A stretch of 64,000 nucleotides of DNA from Phototrophicus methaneseepsis (GCF_015500095.1 NZ_CP062983.1:4898001-4962000); one strand, 5' to 3'. Positions 33,522 to 43,857 are shown, counted from the stretch's first letter. Made by a program: numbers and translations. Notes: a model not told the origin generated them from the letters alone.

Positions 33522-34553
33522 TTATCGGCTGCGACGACGCCAACGCTCGCGTAATTCCAGTTTACTCAAATCCACCGCTTCTAAGAAATCCATCGTCAGA
33601 CGAGGGAAGCTCTCATGCTCTAACATCGGGAAGTGACGCACATTCGCCAGAGACATGGGCACGCACATATCTTCTTTACCCACTGTCAAATATTGCCAGA
33701 TAGCTTCATCGGGCACGGGCAAGATGGGGTCATCTTCACCATGAACGAGCGCCAGCGGTGCCGTAATCTGGCGCAGATCATCCAGCATACGACCAGAATC
33801 AAAATGGGTGACGCTGGCCTGCAATGCGCGATCATCCGCCTTATCAACATCGACCTTGAGCTTATCGTATTCTGGCTCAGTCCGTTTGAAGCAGCGCGCC
33901 AGCAGATCATCCAGCGATTTATCGTTAAAGAGGTCCTTCAGTTCATTGCGGCGGTTGGCGCTGACGTTCGCCATAGCACGGGCACGCGCAGCAATTTCTT
34001 GCTGATTGGGGACAGTTGGCTCACTCAGTGCGCCCCGGCTTGGGATCGTCTGCTGTTGGAACGGATTCGAGACAATTGTCTCTTCCGAGCCATGAGCCTC
34101 ATCCATATGAGGGGAGAGCGAGTAGCGATCCCGGTTCGTCAGCAAGACTCGCTTACCAGCAGGTGTGCGCTCAGATAAATCACCAGGGTCGAAGAGAGGT
34201 ACACTCGTCAACAACAGGCGTGCAACGCGCGTCGGGAAGTTGAGCGCAAAACGGGCCGCGACCATCGCACCTAAGCCATGCCCGATGAGTGCCACTTTAG
34301 GGATACCGATCTTCTCCATGAAGGCATCCAACATGGCGACATGGGATTCCAGGCTATAACTAGAGGGGTCTTTCGTGCTATCACCAAAGCCCACCAGGTC
34401 AATGGTATAGACGGTATATTTGAGATGCAACTGCTGCATCAAGGGGATCCAATATCGCCAGGAACCAATCCAACCATGCAGCAAAACGACCGGGCGACCG
34501 CGCCCAAGGCGTTCATAATGAATCAGATCATCTCCAATAATCGTCGCACTCAT
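33522..34553 (-). CDS. Alpha/beta-hydrolase fold protein lacking the nucleophile
   Basis: A 343-residue alpha/beta hydrolase. The oxyanion region (VVLLHGWIGSW), the acid (LVHGEDDPILP) and the His (VRHFPMLEHE) are present. The nucleophile elbow reads GHGLGAM, with Gly93 where the catalytic Ser should be; the codon is GGC. It may be a pseudoenzyme or binding protein. A large insertion (about 120-215) replaces the usual cap. It resembles the hydrolase at 50335, which has an intact Ser, in the LHGW(I/L)GSW block, so the two may be paralogues. The ribosome site is AGGATT. It is an operon member between a CheY-like gene and thiamine pyrophosphokinase. Confidence 0.85.
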   Translation of the reverse strand: MSATIIGDDLIHYERLGRGRPVVLLHGWIGSWRYWIPLMQQLHLKYTVYTIDLVGFGDSTKDPSSYSLESHVAMLDAFMEKIGIPKVALIGHGLGAMVAARFALNFPTRVARLLLTSVPLFDPGDLSERTPAGKRVLLTNRDRYSLSPHMDEAHGSEETIVSNPFQQQTIPSRGALSEPTVPNQQEIAARARAMANVSANRRNELKDLFNDKSLDDLLARCFKRTEPEYDKLKVDVDKADDRALQASVTHFDSGRMLDDLRQITAPLALVHGEDDPILPVPDEAIWQYLTVGKEDMCVPMSLANVRHFPMLEHESFPRLTMDFLEAVDLSKLELRERWRRRSR

Positions 34554-34619
34554 ATAATCCTACTCTATTCTTTGTGCGGCTGGCCCATACCTGCCCGCCC
34601 CAGGTTCATAAAGGGTGGC

Positions 34620-35003
34620 TCATAAAGGCTGGCTGCTGGCACGCTGTAAAATTTCGGCAACGCGCCGCTGTAATTCATCCGGTGCAAAGGGCTTGAGGAT
34701 ATAGTCATCCGCCCCAGAAGCGCGCCCCAGTTCTTTTTCTTCGTCCTGCCCTTTCGCTGAAAGGATCACGACAGGGACATGTTTGGTGATGTCGCTGGCT
34801 TTTATCTGCTTACAGACTTCATACCCCGTCATTTTGGGCATACGGACATCCGTTAAAATCAAATCCGGCTTTACCTGCATCGCCAGACGCACAGCTTCTT
34901 CGCCATTGGCCGCCTGGGTGACTTCATGCCCTGCAAAGCCTAATGTAAAGACCACTAACTCACGAATATCTCGCTCATCTTCCGCAATGAGAATATGTGC
35001 CAT
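34620..35003 (-). CDS. CheY-like single-domain response regulator
   Basis: A 127-residue stand-alone receiver domain. Phosphorylation residues are the Glu8/Asp9 acidic pair (IAEDERDI), Asp52 (LILTDVRMPK) and Lys104 (YILKPFAP). There is no output domain. It lies 53 bases after the giant kinase gene and is probably its direct phospho-acceptor or part of the same phosphorelay. The final residues include a Ser/Gln tail. Confidence 0.93.
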   Translation of the reverse strand: MAHILIAEDERDIRELVVFTLGFAGHEVTQAANGEEAVRLAMQVKPDLILTDVRMPKMTGYEVCKQIKASDITKHVPVVILSAKGQDEEKELGRASGADDYILKPFAPDELQRRVAEILQRASSQPL

Positions 35004-35056
35004 TCGCCCCTCTCATATATCACGTATGCCATGCATCGCCACACGATGCGCCGATA

Positions 35057-38000
35057 CTAATCTCCCACCATTGATTCGGGAGTGTCTTGCTGATGGCCCT
35101 GGGTTGCTTCCATCAGGCTGCGATAGCCCGGTTGAGCAATCGGCAGCCGCAAATAGAAGGTCGTCCCCTGATCTAATTCGGATTCAAACCAGACTTCGCC
35201 ACCGTGCAACTCGACCAATTCCTTTACGAGCGGCAGGCCTAGCCCTGTGCCCGCGACTTCCATTTCCAGCGCGTGCTGTTCATAACGCTCGAACCGCCGC
35301 CATACGCGCTCCCGGAATTCCTCTGGAATGCCAACACCCGTATCTGTCACAGCGATGAGCACGTGCTCGTCATCTTCGCGGCTCGCTTTGACGTCAATAC
35401 GCCCGCCCTGCCGCGTAAACTTAAAGGCATTATCGACAAGATTCTGGATGATCTGCTCCAGACGCTGACTATCCGCGTGGATAGATGGCGTATCATCTGC
35501 GACATCCACAGTCACCGTCAACTGCTTGGTGACGTTTGCAGGCCGTCCGGCGATCTCGTCAACGACAGCGGGGAGCAGTTGCTTCAGGTCAGATTCCTGG
35601 ATGAGTGCCAACACGCCAGAGCGATCCAACTGGGCGATGTTCAAAACGTCATCGACCAGCATCGTCAGCCGTTCGACATTATCCTTAATGGTGTTCATCA
35701 TCTTGCGCTGCATATCCGTCAGCGAGCCAGAAGCCCCTTGCAACAGCAGATCGGTATAGCCCTTGATCGGCGTCAGCGGTGTGCGGAACTCATGCGATAC
35801 GTTTTCGATAAATTCGCTCTTGATACGGTCTGCTTCGACATCGCGGGTAATATCGCGGAACACAGATACCGTCCCTAAGAAGTCGCCCGTTTCCATCATC
35901 ACCGGGGCAATCGCTGCGCTGATAATCCGGCTGCCAATCTCGATGCGCTGTTCCGCGAAGTATTCATCGGAAGCCATCAGGTTGGTGCCATCCATCTGTG
36001 CGGACCAATTTTCAATCATGCTGGACCAGCGCGCAGCCGATGTACCATAGAGGCCAGCTAAGGTCGATACAGGCTTGCCTTCTGCTTCGCGGCGGTCAAT
36101 GCCGAGGATGCGCTCCGCAGCGGCGTTAAACGACACGATATTGCCATTTGCATCCGCCAGCATCACGCCTTCAGCGATACTTTCAAGGATAGCGATGTTA
36201 CGCTGTGAAGATTCTTTTTCCTGCCGGACGAGGTTCGCCAGTCGGCTGGCCTGGTCACGAATGAGTTGGTACAGGTCCGCGCTGTTGATCGACGCAGCGA
36301 CCTGATTAGCCGCAGGCACCAACAGCTTGAGGTGATTATCATCGAAGGCGGCAAATTCGGTACTGAGCAGCACCATTACACCAACAGGCTCATCGTTATT
36401 TTCAAGCACGACAGCAATCGCACTGCGGAACTGCGCTGCATGTGGCAGTGTCGAGTCCCAGTATTCTTGCTGCGTCAGGTCATTGACGAGCACAATCGGC
36501 TCATTCAGTTCATTCTGGATGATTAGCCAGTTCGCCAATTCCTGCGCCGGGTGATAATTACGACCATCAACCTGATAAATCGTCTCAGGGTTGAGCCATG
36601 CGCGCGTAATCAAGCCATCTGTAGAGGGGTCCATCAGGATGATGACACCATCGGAGGCACCGACTGCTTTGCTGACCATACCCAGAGAGCGATCCAACAA
36701 CTGCTCCATATCCAGGGTGCGCGTTAATTCCGAGGTAATCTGATACAGCGTATCCAAGCGGTCACGCTCTGTTTCAAGCTCATCAGTCCGTTCATGGACC
36801 AACTTCTCCATCGTCTGTGCACTATCCTGAACCTGCTCAAAGAGACGCGCATTCTGGATGGCCGCGCCCAACTGAGAAGCGACTGTCGTCAGCACGCGCT
36901 CAGCATTGATATCGAACGCCTGACGCCGCCGTGTATCGCGGATTGCCAGCACACCCAATACGGATTTGCCAGAGAGCAGCGGCACCCCCAGATAGCTGAG
37001 AGCATCTTCTTCGCCACTGACAATCTTGAGGTTAGCGCGCAGTTGATCAACGCTGAAGTAATCCGCACCCAGGTTCAACGGGCGGCGGTTCTTGATGATG
37101 TAAGAAACTTCATCACTACCGAGATTGCGGGAAGGGATATTAAACGATTCGCCGCCGCGCACCGCCAGCGGGAACGAAATCCGTTCTTTATCCGCATCAT
37201 ACAGCGCCAGATACATCTCATCTGCACCTGTGACGGAAGGCAGTTGATCGCGCACAATCGGCAGCATATTGTTCAAGTTCAGCGTCGATGAAATTTCCTG
37301 GCTGAGTGAGTTAATCGTCAATAATTCTTCAAAGCGGATGTTCGTCTCTGTGGAGAGGCGTGCATTTTCAATCGCCACAGCCACTTGCAAGCCGAGCGCA
37401 CGCGCAAGGCGCATCCGCTGCTGAGAAATACCCTGTTCCAGGTTTTCTAGCGACTGTTGCAGCATAATCAGGCCAATGGGCGTATTGGTCACGATCAGCG
37501 GCACCAACATACGCACGCTATAACCCGCTTCGCGTAAATCAGCCAATTCACCAGGATACAGCGGCTCGCCTTCTTCATCAACCACATCCATGATGACGAC
37601 CACCTCGCGGCGTTCCAGCGCATGGCGGCGCGCCGGGTACTTCGTCAGGTCGAAGGTGCTGCCTTCAACGACGAGAGACGGCGTTTCTTCATCACGAGAC
37701 TTGCTGAACTGCACCAGCAGTTGGTTATCGACTTCGTTCCACATCATGATGGCACATTCGGCCATATCTAACGCGCTAAAGAGCAGTTCCGCAACCGTAT
37801 TAAAGACCTGACGCAGGTCACGGGTCAGCGATGTGGCCTGAGCGGCTTCCAACATGATGCCCATCTCGTTGGTACGCTCAAATGTCTGTTCGAAGAGATC
37901 CGCATTCGCCAACGCAATGGCAACCTGGCTGGCAAAGGCAGAAGCCACATGCTGCTCAGAGCGTGTGGTAAACATGTCTGCCTGCCGCCCCGTCAGCACC

Positions 38001-41000
38001 ATCATACCAGCCACATGGCTCTGGCTGATGAGCGGCACACCTAACCAGCTACGCACAGCATCGTTATCATCCGGCATTTCATACAAGCCAAACGGGGCTT
38101 CGCTGCTGAGCGATACCACACGGCGGTACTCCACCATTTCCTGGATGCGTTCGACACCGCCTATCAAGAGGCGCGTACCCAGCAGCGGATTGCCTTCCAC
38201 GCTGGTGGAGCCTTCCAGCACCATATAAGGGCCAATGCGCCGCCAGATCGAGACGGAATCGTTAGGGATAATCCAGCCGATTTCTTCCATCGCCACTTGC
38301 AGCACTTCACTGCGTTCCAACGAGGCTGTAATCCGTGTGGAGACTTCCGTCAGGGCGGCAAGCTGGTTAGCGCGCGTTTCAATCGCTTTTTCTAGCTCGG
38401 TCCGCTCGGTAACGTCTTCAACCAGCAGCACCGCACCGCGGATTTCTATACCGGAGCGCAGCGGATACAAATAGAAGTTACGCACCATGTAACCGCCGTT
38501 GTCGCGCGGCGTCATCTGCTCGATGAGTTCACGCGGCACACCATCTTCCAGGACCTGGCGCAATTCTTCCTTCATGAAGGTGCCCCAATCAGGGCTGTAA
38601 TCAAACAGGTGACGATCTTCTGAGAGCTCCGACCATTCGTAACGCTGGCGGATGAAATCGTTAAAGCTGATGACATTACCTGCCTGATCCATCACAACAA
38701 TGCCCTGCTGAATGGATTCCACCACGGAGCTCGTCAGGATTTGCAGGTTCACGGCCTGATTGAACAAGCGCGCATTCTGGATGCTGCTGGCGACGAGGCG
38801 AGCCATACGCACTAACAATTGGCGGATTTCCTGCGTCAAGGGGGCGACATCGCTCAAACCAACATGCAGCACGCCCAGGCAATCACCACCCGCCAGCAGG
38901 GGCAGCAGCAAAGTCGCATTCTCGCCGGATGCCTGCCAATCAGCCAGATCCCCAAAAGCAACCTCATCAACTTCACCAACGAGATAGAGTTGATCGGTAC
39001 GGGCTTCGTAAGCATCGCCAAGGACCGTATCTTGTAGGGAGAAAAGTTCTTCCTGTTCAATCTGGATGCTGTTATCGGCGCGTGATGTGGCTGTCGTCAC
39101 ATCAAAGCCGCTCGTTTCGTCATTAGCGATCACCAGGTCCATACGCACCAGCGGCAGCAAATTACGGACACCATCCGCCAGGGCCAATGTAATCTGTGGG
39201 AGTTCCAGCGTACTGGCAACCGCGTTAAGCACTTCGTTAAGCTGCGCTTCTAGCTGGGCGCTGCGCTCACTCTGCATAAAGAGGCGTGTATTTTCGACCA
39301 TGGAAGAAGCCTGATGCGCGAAGATTTCCAGCACTTCTACCGTACTACGATCAGGCCGCTTGTTGTTGTGCGGACGGTCCAGGACCATCGCGCCGACCAG
39401 ATTATGGCCTTGCCCCGTCATACGGACAATGAGCATATCGCCATCCACCCAGGCGTTATGATCCACACCGGGCAGAGAACGGTTGTTATCAAAGGCGACG
39501 GTCAGGGCATCAAGCTCTGAGGTGTACCATTCTGGCGAGCGCTCCACCGGGAAGAAGAAAACATCCATCGTACCCGGTATCTGGTAAGAAGGCTGCAGCA
39601 GCGATTCAAAATCTTTAAGGGCAATCTGGCGATCTTGTGACGCCATAAACGCCTGAATTGGCATACCCGCCTGAGCAACACGGCGCAGCATCTGGCGAGA
39701 TTCATCATGCAGCAGCAAAACTACGGTATCGAAGGAAGCACTACCCTGCACACTATAAGCAATGGCTTCCATCATCGTATCCAGGTCCGTGCCCGTATGA
39801 ACGAGTTGGCCCAGTTCAAAGATACGGTTCAACTGACCGACGCGCTGGCGCAAGCTCTCGCCGCGCTCAATCTGTTCACGGCGATTTTCAGCATTCTGGT
39901 AGCCCTGGGCTGCCTTTGCCGCCATCGTCATCAAGAAGCCGACGGCCTGCTCATCAAAGTAATTGGGCTGGCTGTCATAAGCATACAGCACGCCAACGAT
40001 GCGATCAGCATACAAAATAGGCACTGCCGCCGCAGAACGAGCCGATTCCGGCAGGGCGCTAAAATCAGTCTCAGCAAAATCAGACACAATGTAAGGCTCG
40101 CCGCCACGTAAAACAGCCGAAATCTCCAGATCGGAAAGAGCACGCCCTTCCAGGCTACCCACACGCACATCCATGCGCGGGCGATCTTCCGCACGCCAAC
40201 GTTCTTTAGGCAGCAAGAGCGTGATACTCACGCCGCTCACATTGCTAGCAATCTTGATTTGCTCGCTGATCGCCTGGAGCACCTGTTGTAAATCGACAGT
40301 TTCTGTGAGCGCATTGCTGACGCGTGCAATCGCATCCAGCTCATCCATGCGCTGGCGCAGGTTTTCGCCCGTTGCACGGTACAGCATCAAGCGCTCGACA
40401 GCGGCACTGATTTGCACAGCAATTGAGTTCAAGATGCGCACATCATCCAGCGTATAATCACGCCCGGTATGATCATTGGCAATGACAAGCTCACCCAGAT
40501 GACGATCACCTACAATAAGGGGCACCATCACGGCCTTGTGCAGATCGTAGCGCTCCGCAATGCGGCGATACGACGGCAGCACATTCTCGTCAGACGCGAG
40601 GGCATTGCTCATCAAATCATCGCCGGAAATAGCGACTGTTTCTAAAAAGTCTGGCGTTGTCGCATCAATAACCACCGGCTCGCGCAGCAAATAACCATAC
40701 GTCCAACGCGGGTAGGTAATAAGGCGGCTTTCTGCCCGGTCCAGAACAGAGATAAATACGTGCTGGCTATCCGTAATATGACCAATTTCCGCCAGCATCG
40801 GCTCCAGGGATTCTTCCGACGTCAAAACACCAGAGGCTAGCTCTACCACACGGCGCAGGCTCTCTGCTTCATCAGCACGACGCCGCACTTCCTGATATAG
40901 GCGGGCATTTTCAATGATCGCCCCTGCCTGAGTTGCCAGGATGCGCGCCAGACGGGCATCACTTTCGTCGAATTCGCTGCCATCCAGCTTATTCGATACC

Positions 41001-42868
41001 TGTACCACGCCGATACGGCGGCCACCAACCGTCATCACTGCGATTAAGGTCTGGGAGACACCGACCAGTTCAGCCAGGTTATCTAGGCCTGCCTTAAACA
41101 CAAGCGGATCAGTCGCGACGCGGTTGCTATACCAGACGTCTTCATCAGTCCACAGTTCTTCCATAATAGAATTCGGCGTCAGCGGGATGCGATACAGCCG
41201 CACCAAATTATCATCAATGCCGTAAAATGGCAGTTCCGCGACCAACTCGCTCGTCTGGTCATCATAGAGTAGGATGCCGCTCATGGAGACGCCAATCAGG
41301 CGAGCAATACGTGCGTTGACTTCGCTGAAGAAGACGCCACCTTGTGGCAAAGCACCAATCGCCTCTGTCATCTCCTGCAAGCCGATGAGTTCGCTGTCGA
41401 TGCGCTGTTCCGCCTGATAGAGCCGCAAATTTTCAACAACGATAGCGGCCTGTGTCGCCAGCACGCCCATGCTATCAATATCTGCCGGGGAAAATTGACC
41501 GGACCGCATGTTACTAACGGCCATCAAGCCAATACGAGAGCCGCCCACTTGCAGTGGGAATAACCCTAAGTTATGGATTCCTGCCAAGTCGACAAGAGGC
41601 CGCATCCCCATTGCTTCCAGTAAAGGTTCTTCTGAAGCATCATTGGTCACCCAATATGGTTGTTGCAGCCAGATATCCCGCTGACGGCTGCCTTCCGGCA
41701 TCGCAATGGTAATGAGTTGTGCGACGTTATCCGGGATACCATGGAATGGCAGTTGCGGCAGCAGCACACGCCGCGCCGGTTCATACAGGAAAACACCCAC
41801 CATCTGGGCAGACATCAAAGCGGCAATGCGGCTGTTCAGCGCTTTATAAATCGCGGCACTATCGGCCATGGCATCGCCACGCTTCGCCAGGGCTTGCACA
41901 CTGGCAATATCACGAATGCGCGTTTCCTGGCGGGTATAGAGCGCCGCACTGCGGATCGACTGGCAGACTGCGCGTGCCACCGATTGCAAGAGCGAAATAT
42001 GCGTATCATGGAAGGCACCAGCACGCATGCTGAAGAGCGTCAGCGTACCGAGGAAGCTATCTGTCAGGATGAGGGGCACGGAAACAGCACTGCGATATGG
42101 ATTGTTCTCCATCATCACCTGCAAGCTGACCATATCGTGCTCACCGTGAATCAAGAGCGGGCGGCGCTGTTGAGCAACCCACCCGGCAACACCCTGCCCC
42201 AATTGATAAATGCCGCCTGATTCCGCCATCGTGAGCAAGTAACTGGCATCGCCAACCCAACTACGCTGAACGAGCACCTGTTCTTTATCATCCCACAGGC
42301 AAATTTCGCCCGCTTCAATATCCAGGCGCTGACGCAAAATCTCCAGAATAACCTGGGATGTCTGGTCGGTACTCATCTCGGCAGAGGCCATCTCGCCAAT
42401 ATCATCGACGATTTGCATCGCCAGGCCGATGTCCATGACATCACTATTCGCACGACTGGCCTTCAGTTCGCGCATCATGACCACAATACGCGCGCCTTCT
42501 GGCGATGGAATCTTGTGAGAAACCGCTTCGACCCAGCGGTCCCGCAGTTGGAAGCTCGTCTGCCCTTCCGCAGCCAACAGGTTGAGGAAGTTATCGCTTG
42601 GCCTGACGAGCCTCGCCACAATTTCTACATCTGGCGAAAGCCCTTCGAGCTGTAACCAATCACGAGCCGTCTCATTGGCGTGGATGACCTGACCATGCCC
42701 TGTCGCAACCAGCACCGCAGAAGATGCGTCACCGTTATTCACTGGAATATCGGTCAACAGCTCTTCTAGCTGTGGATTACTACGCAAGCGCTCATGCTGC
42801 CATACCCACAGCCCGATGCCGAGCAGAATCAATATGCTGATGATGATGATTGTCCCAAAAAGGTCCAT
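35057..42868 (-). CDS. Giant multi-GAF/PAS hybrid sensor histidine kinase
   Basis: A 2603-residue sensor kinase. Order: one N-terminal membrane helix (TIIIISILILLGIGLWVW), a PAS-like region (AVLVATGHGQVIHANETARDWL), then about eleven GAF-like segments in series. These start roughly at residues 155, 325, 500, 675, 845, 1005, 1205, 1520, 1685, 1865 and 2045. PAS domains lie near 1395 and 2220. Next come HisKA with phospho-acceptor His2359 (NVSHEFRTPL) and an ATPase domain with IIQNLVDNAFKFTRQGG, VTDTGVGI and GTGLGLPLVKELV. There is no phytochrome-type Cys motif that I can identify. It is co-operonic with regulators on both sides. Signals sensed are unknown. Confidence 0.9.
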   Translation of the reverse strand: MDLFGTIIIISILILLGIGLWVWQHERLRSNPQLEELLTDIPVNNGDASSAVLVATGHGQVIHANETARDWLQLEGLSPDVEIVARLVRPSDNFLNLLAAEGQTSFQLRDRWVEAVSHKIPSPEGARIVVMMRELKASRANSDVMDIGLAMQIVDDIGEMASAEMSTDQTSQVILEILRQRLDIEAGEICLWDDKEQVLVQRSWVGDASYLLTMAESGGIYQLGQGVAGWVAQQRRPLLIHGEHDMVSLQVMMENNPYRSAVSVPLILTDSFLGTLTLFSMRAGAFHDTHISLLQSVARAVCQSIRSAALYTRQETRIRDIASVQALAKRGDAMADSAAIYKALNSRIAALMSAQMVGVFLYEPARRVLLPQLPFHGIPDNVAQLITIAMPEGSRQRDIWLQQPYWVTNDASEEPLLEAMGMRPLVDLAGIHNLGLFPLQVGGSRIGLMAVSNMRSGQFSPADIDSMGVLATQAAIVVENLRLYQAEQRIDSELIGLQEMTEAIGALPQGGVFFSEVNARIARLIGVSMSGILLYDDQTSELVAELPFYGIDDNLVRLYRIPLTPNSIMEELWTDEDVWYSNRVATDPLVFKAGLDNLAELVGVSQTLIAVMTVGGRRIGVVQVSNKLDGSEFDESDARLARILATQAGAIIENARLYQEVRRRADEAESLRRVVELASGVLTSEESLEPMLAEIGHITDSQHVFISVLDRAESRLITYPRWTYGYLLREPVVIDATTPDFLETVAISGDDLMSNALASDENVLPSYRRIAERYDLHKAVMVPLIVGDRHLGELVIANDHTGRDYTLDDVRILNSIAVQISAAVERLMLYRATGENLRQRMDELDAIARVSNALTETVDLQQVLQAISEQIKIASNVSGVSITLLLPKERWRAEDRPRMDVRVGSLEGRALSDLEISAVLRGGEPYIVSDFAETDFSALPESARSAAAVPILYADRIVGVLYAYDSQPNYFDEQAVGFLMTMAAKAAQGYQNAENRREQIERGESLRQRVGQLNRIFELGQLVHTGTDLDTMMEAIAYSVQGSASFDTVVLLLHDESRQMLRRVAQAGMPIQAFMASQDRQIALKDFESLLQPSYQIPGTMDVFFFPVERSPEWYTSELDALTVAFDNNRSLPGVDHNAWVDGDMLIVRMTGQGHNLVGAMVLDRPHNNKRPDRSTVEVLEIFAHQASSMVENTRLFMQSERSAQLEAQLNEVLNAVASTLELPQITLALADGVRNLLPLVRMDLVIANDETSGFDVTTATSRADNSIQIEQEELFSLQDTVLGDAYEARTDQLYLVGEVDEVAFGDLADWQASGENATLLLPLLAGGDCLGVLHVGLSDVAPLTQEIRQLLVRMARLVASSIQNARLFNQAVNLQILTSSVVESIQQGIVVMDQAGNVISFNDFIRQRYEWSELSEDRHLFDYSPDWGTFMKEELRQVLEDGVPRELIEQMTPRDNGGYMVRNFYLYPLRSGIEIRGAVLLVEDVTERTELEKAIETRANQLAALTEVSTRITASLERSEVLQVAMEEIGWIIPNDSVSIWRRIGPYMVLEGSTSVEGNPLLGTRLLIGGVERIQEMVEYRRVVSLSSEAPFGLYEMPDDNDAVRSWLGVPLISQSHVAGMMVLTGRQADMFTTRSEQHVASAFASQVAIALANADLFEQTFERTNEMGIMLEAAQATSLTRDLRQVFNTVAELLFSALDMAECAIMMWNEVDNQLLVQFSKSRDEETPSLVVEGSTFDLTKYPARRHALERREVVVIMDVVDEEGEPLYPGELADLREAGYSVRMLVPLIVTNTPIGLIMLQQSLENLEQGISQQRMRLARALGLQVAVAIENARLSTETNIRFEELLTINSLSQEISSTLNLNNMLPIVRDQLPSVTGADEMYLALYDADKERISFPLAVRGGESFNIPSRNLGSDEVSYIIKNRRPLNLGADYFSVDQLRANLKIVSGEEDALSYLGVPLLSGKSVLGVLAIRDTRRRQAFDINAERVLTTVASQLGAAIQNARLFEQVQDSAQTMEKLVHERTDELETERDRLDTLYQITSELTRTLDMEQLLDRSLGMVSKAVGASDGVIILMDPSTDGLITRAWLNPETIYQVDGRNYHPAQELANWLIIQNELNEPIVLVNDLTQQEYWDSTLPHAAQFRSAIAVVLENNDEPVGVMVLLSTEFAAFDDNHLKLLVPAANQVAASINSADLYQLIRDQASRLANLVRQEKESSQRNIAILESIAEGVMLADANGNIVSFNAAAERILGIDRREAEGKPVSTLAGLYGTSAARWSSMIENWSAQMDGTNLMASDEYFAEQRIEIGSRIISAAIAPVMMETGDFLGTVSVFRDITRDVEADRIKSEFIENVSHEFRTPLTPIKGYTDLLLQGASGSLTDMQRKMMNTIKDNVERLTMLVDDVLNIAQLDRSGVLALIQESDLKQLLPAVVDEIAGRPANVTKQLTVTVDVADDTPSIHADSQRLEQIIQNLVDNAFKFTRQGGRIDVKASREDDEHVLIAVTDTGVGIPEEFRERVWRRFERYEQHALEMEVAGTGLGLPLVKELVELHGGEVWFESELDQGTTFYLRLPIAQPGYRSLMEATQGHQQDTPESMVGD

Positions 42869-42921
42869 GGCGCAGTGATCCGCTTAAACTAGTTTCCAGT
42901 GCGAAGGAACGAAACCATAAC

Positions 42922-43857
42922 CTACCAGGCTGTCAAAATATCGTCGGAATTGTTGGTACTGCTCTCGCCGGAGCCACCACGACGGCGATTCTCCGCGGCC
43001 ATCTCCGTAATCTCACGAATGTCTGAGAAGTGATGCGTCATTGTGGAGACGTACCCCACGCCAATAGACATTAACGGCACACGCTGATCCCCATTGCCAT
43101 CAGAAACCAGCATGTATCCTCTTTCACGATCAATAAAGGAATAGTGCTGCTGGATTTCGTCCAGGAAGCGGCGGGCGAGGTTCTCCGTCAGGGCATCGAC
43201 ATCATCCGCGTGAGTGATGATGACGAAGTTATCGCGCCCTGGATGGCCGGCATAGTCATCTGGCGTACCGTATTTATCAATGACTTCACCAATCAAAAGT
43301 GCCATAAAGCGCAGCACTTCATCCCCGGCGGACCAACCATAAACTTCTGAAAATACGTCAAATTGCTGAATTTTAACGTCGATATAAGCCCAGGGGCGCG
43401 TCTGGCGCATCAGACCACGCAAGTATTCTTCAATCAGGCCCCCTGTCGGCAGGTTGGTGATGGGGTGCACATTCTTCTGGCGGGCAGACGCCGCAATCGC
43501 GTTCTGCACGCGCAGCTTAAGTTCCTCAATATCAAACGGCTTGGTGACGTAATCATCCGCGCCCAATTCCAGCCCGGCAATCTTATCGCTGCGTTCATCT
43601 TTCTGGGTCAGGAAGATAATAGGAATGTGGCTGGTGCGGGTGGTGGTACGCAGCTCACGGCAAACATCGTAGCCGCTCATATCAGGCAGGTTAATGTCGA
43701 GGACAATCAAGTTCGGCAATTGCTTGCGCGTGGCATTCAATGCATCCTGCCCTTTATGGGCCACGTCCATCGTATAGCCCTGCCCGCTAAAGTAAATACG
43801 CAGCATGTTCGCAATATCGATCTCATCCTCTACGATGAGAATATGGCCTTTGCTCAT
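42922..43857 (-). CDS. Response regulator with degenerate GGDEF-like output domain
   Basis: A 311-residue protein. The receiver (1-125) has VEDE, Asp54 (LIVLDINLPD) and Lys106 (YVTKPFDIEEL). Residues about 130-290 follow the diguanylate-cyclase fold (AYIDVKIQQFDVFSEVYGWSAGDEVLRFMA), but the signature is GHPGRDNF instead of a GGDEF/GGEEF loop, and the usual DxLT entry reads HPITNLPTG. The cyclase site is thus probably inactive and may bind a partner or nucleotide. The start follows AAGGAA. It is the first gene of the five-gene operon, with the kinase gene 53 bases downstream. Confidence 0.88.
   Translation of the reverse strand: MSKGHILIVEDEIDIANMLRIYFSGQGYTMDVAHKGQDALNATRKQLPNLIVLDINLPDMSGYDVCRELRTTTRTSHIPIIFLTQKDERSDKIAGLELGADDYVTKPFDIEELKLRVQNAIAASARQKNVHPITNLPTGGLIEEYLRGLMRQTRPWAYIDVKIQQFDVFSEVYGWSAGDEVLRFMALLIGEVIDKYGTPDDYAGHPGRDNFVIITHADDVDALTENLARRFLDEIQQHYSFIDRERGYMLVSDGNGDQRVPLMSIGVGYVSTMTHHFSDIREITEMAAENRRRGGSGESSTNNSDDILTAW

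Noticed and set aside
35273-42220. Several plus-strand frames of 100-200 residues inside the giant kinase
   Set aside because: They are shadows of a continuous 2603-codon frame with repeated, recognisable domains.
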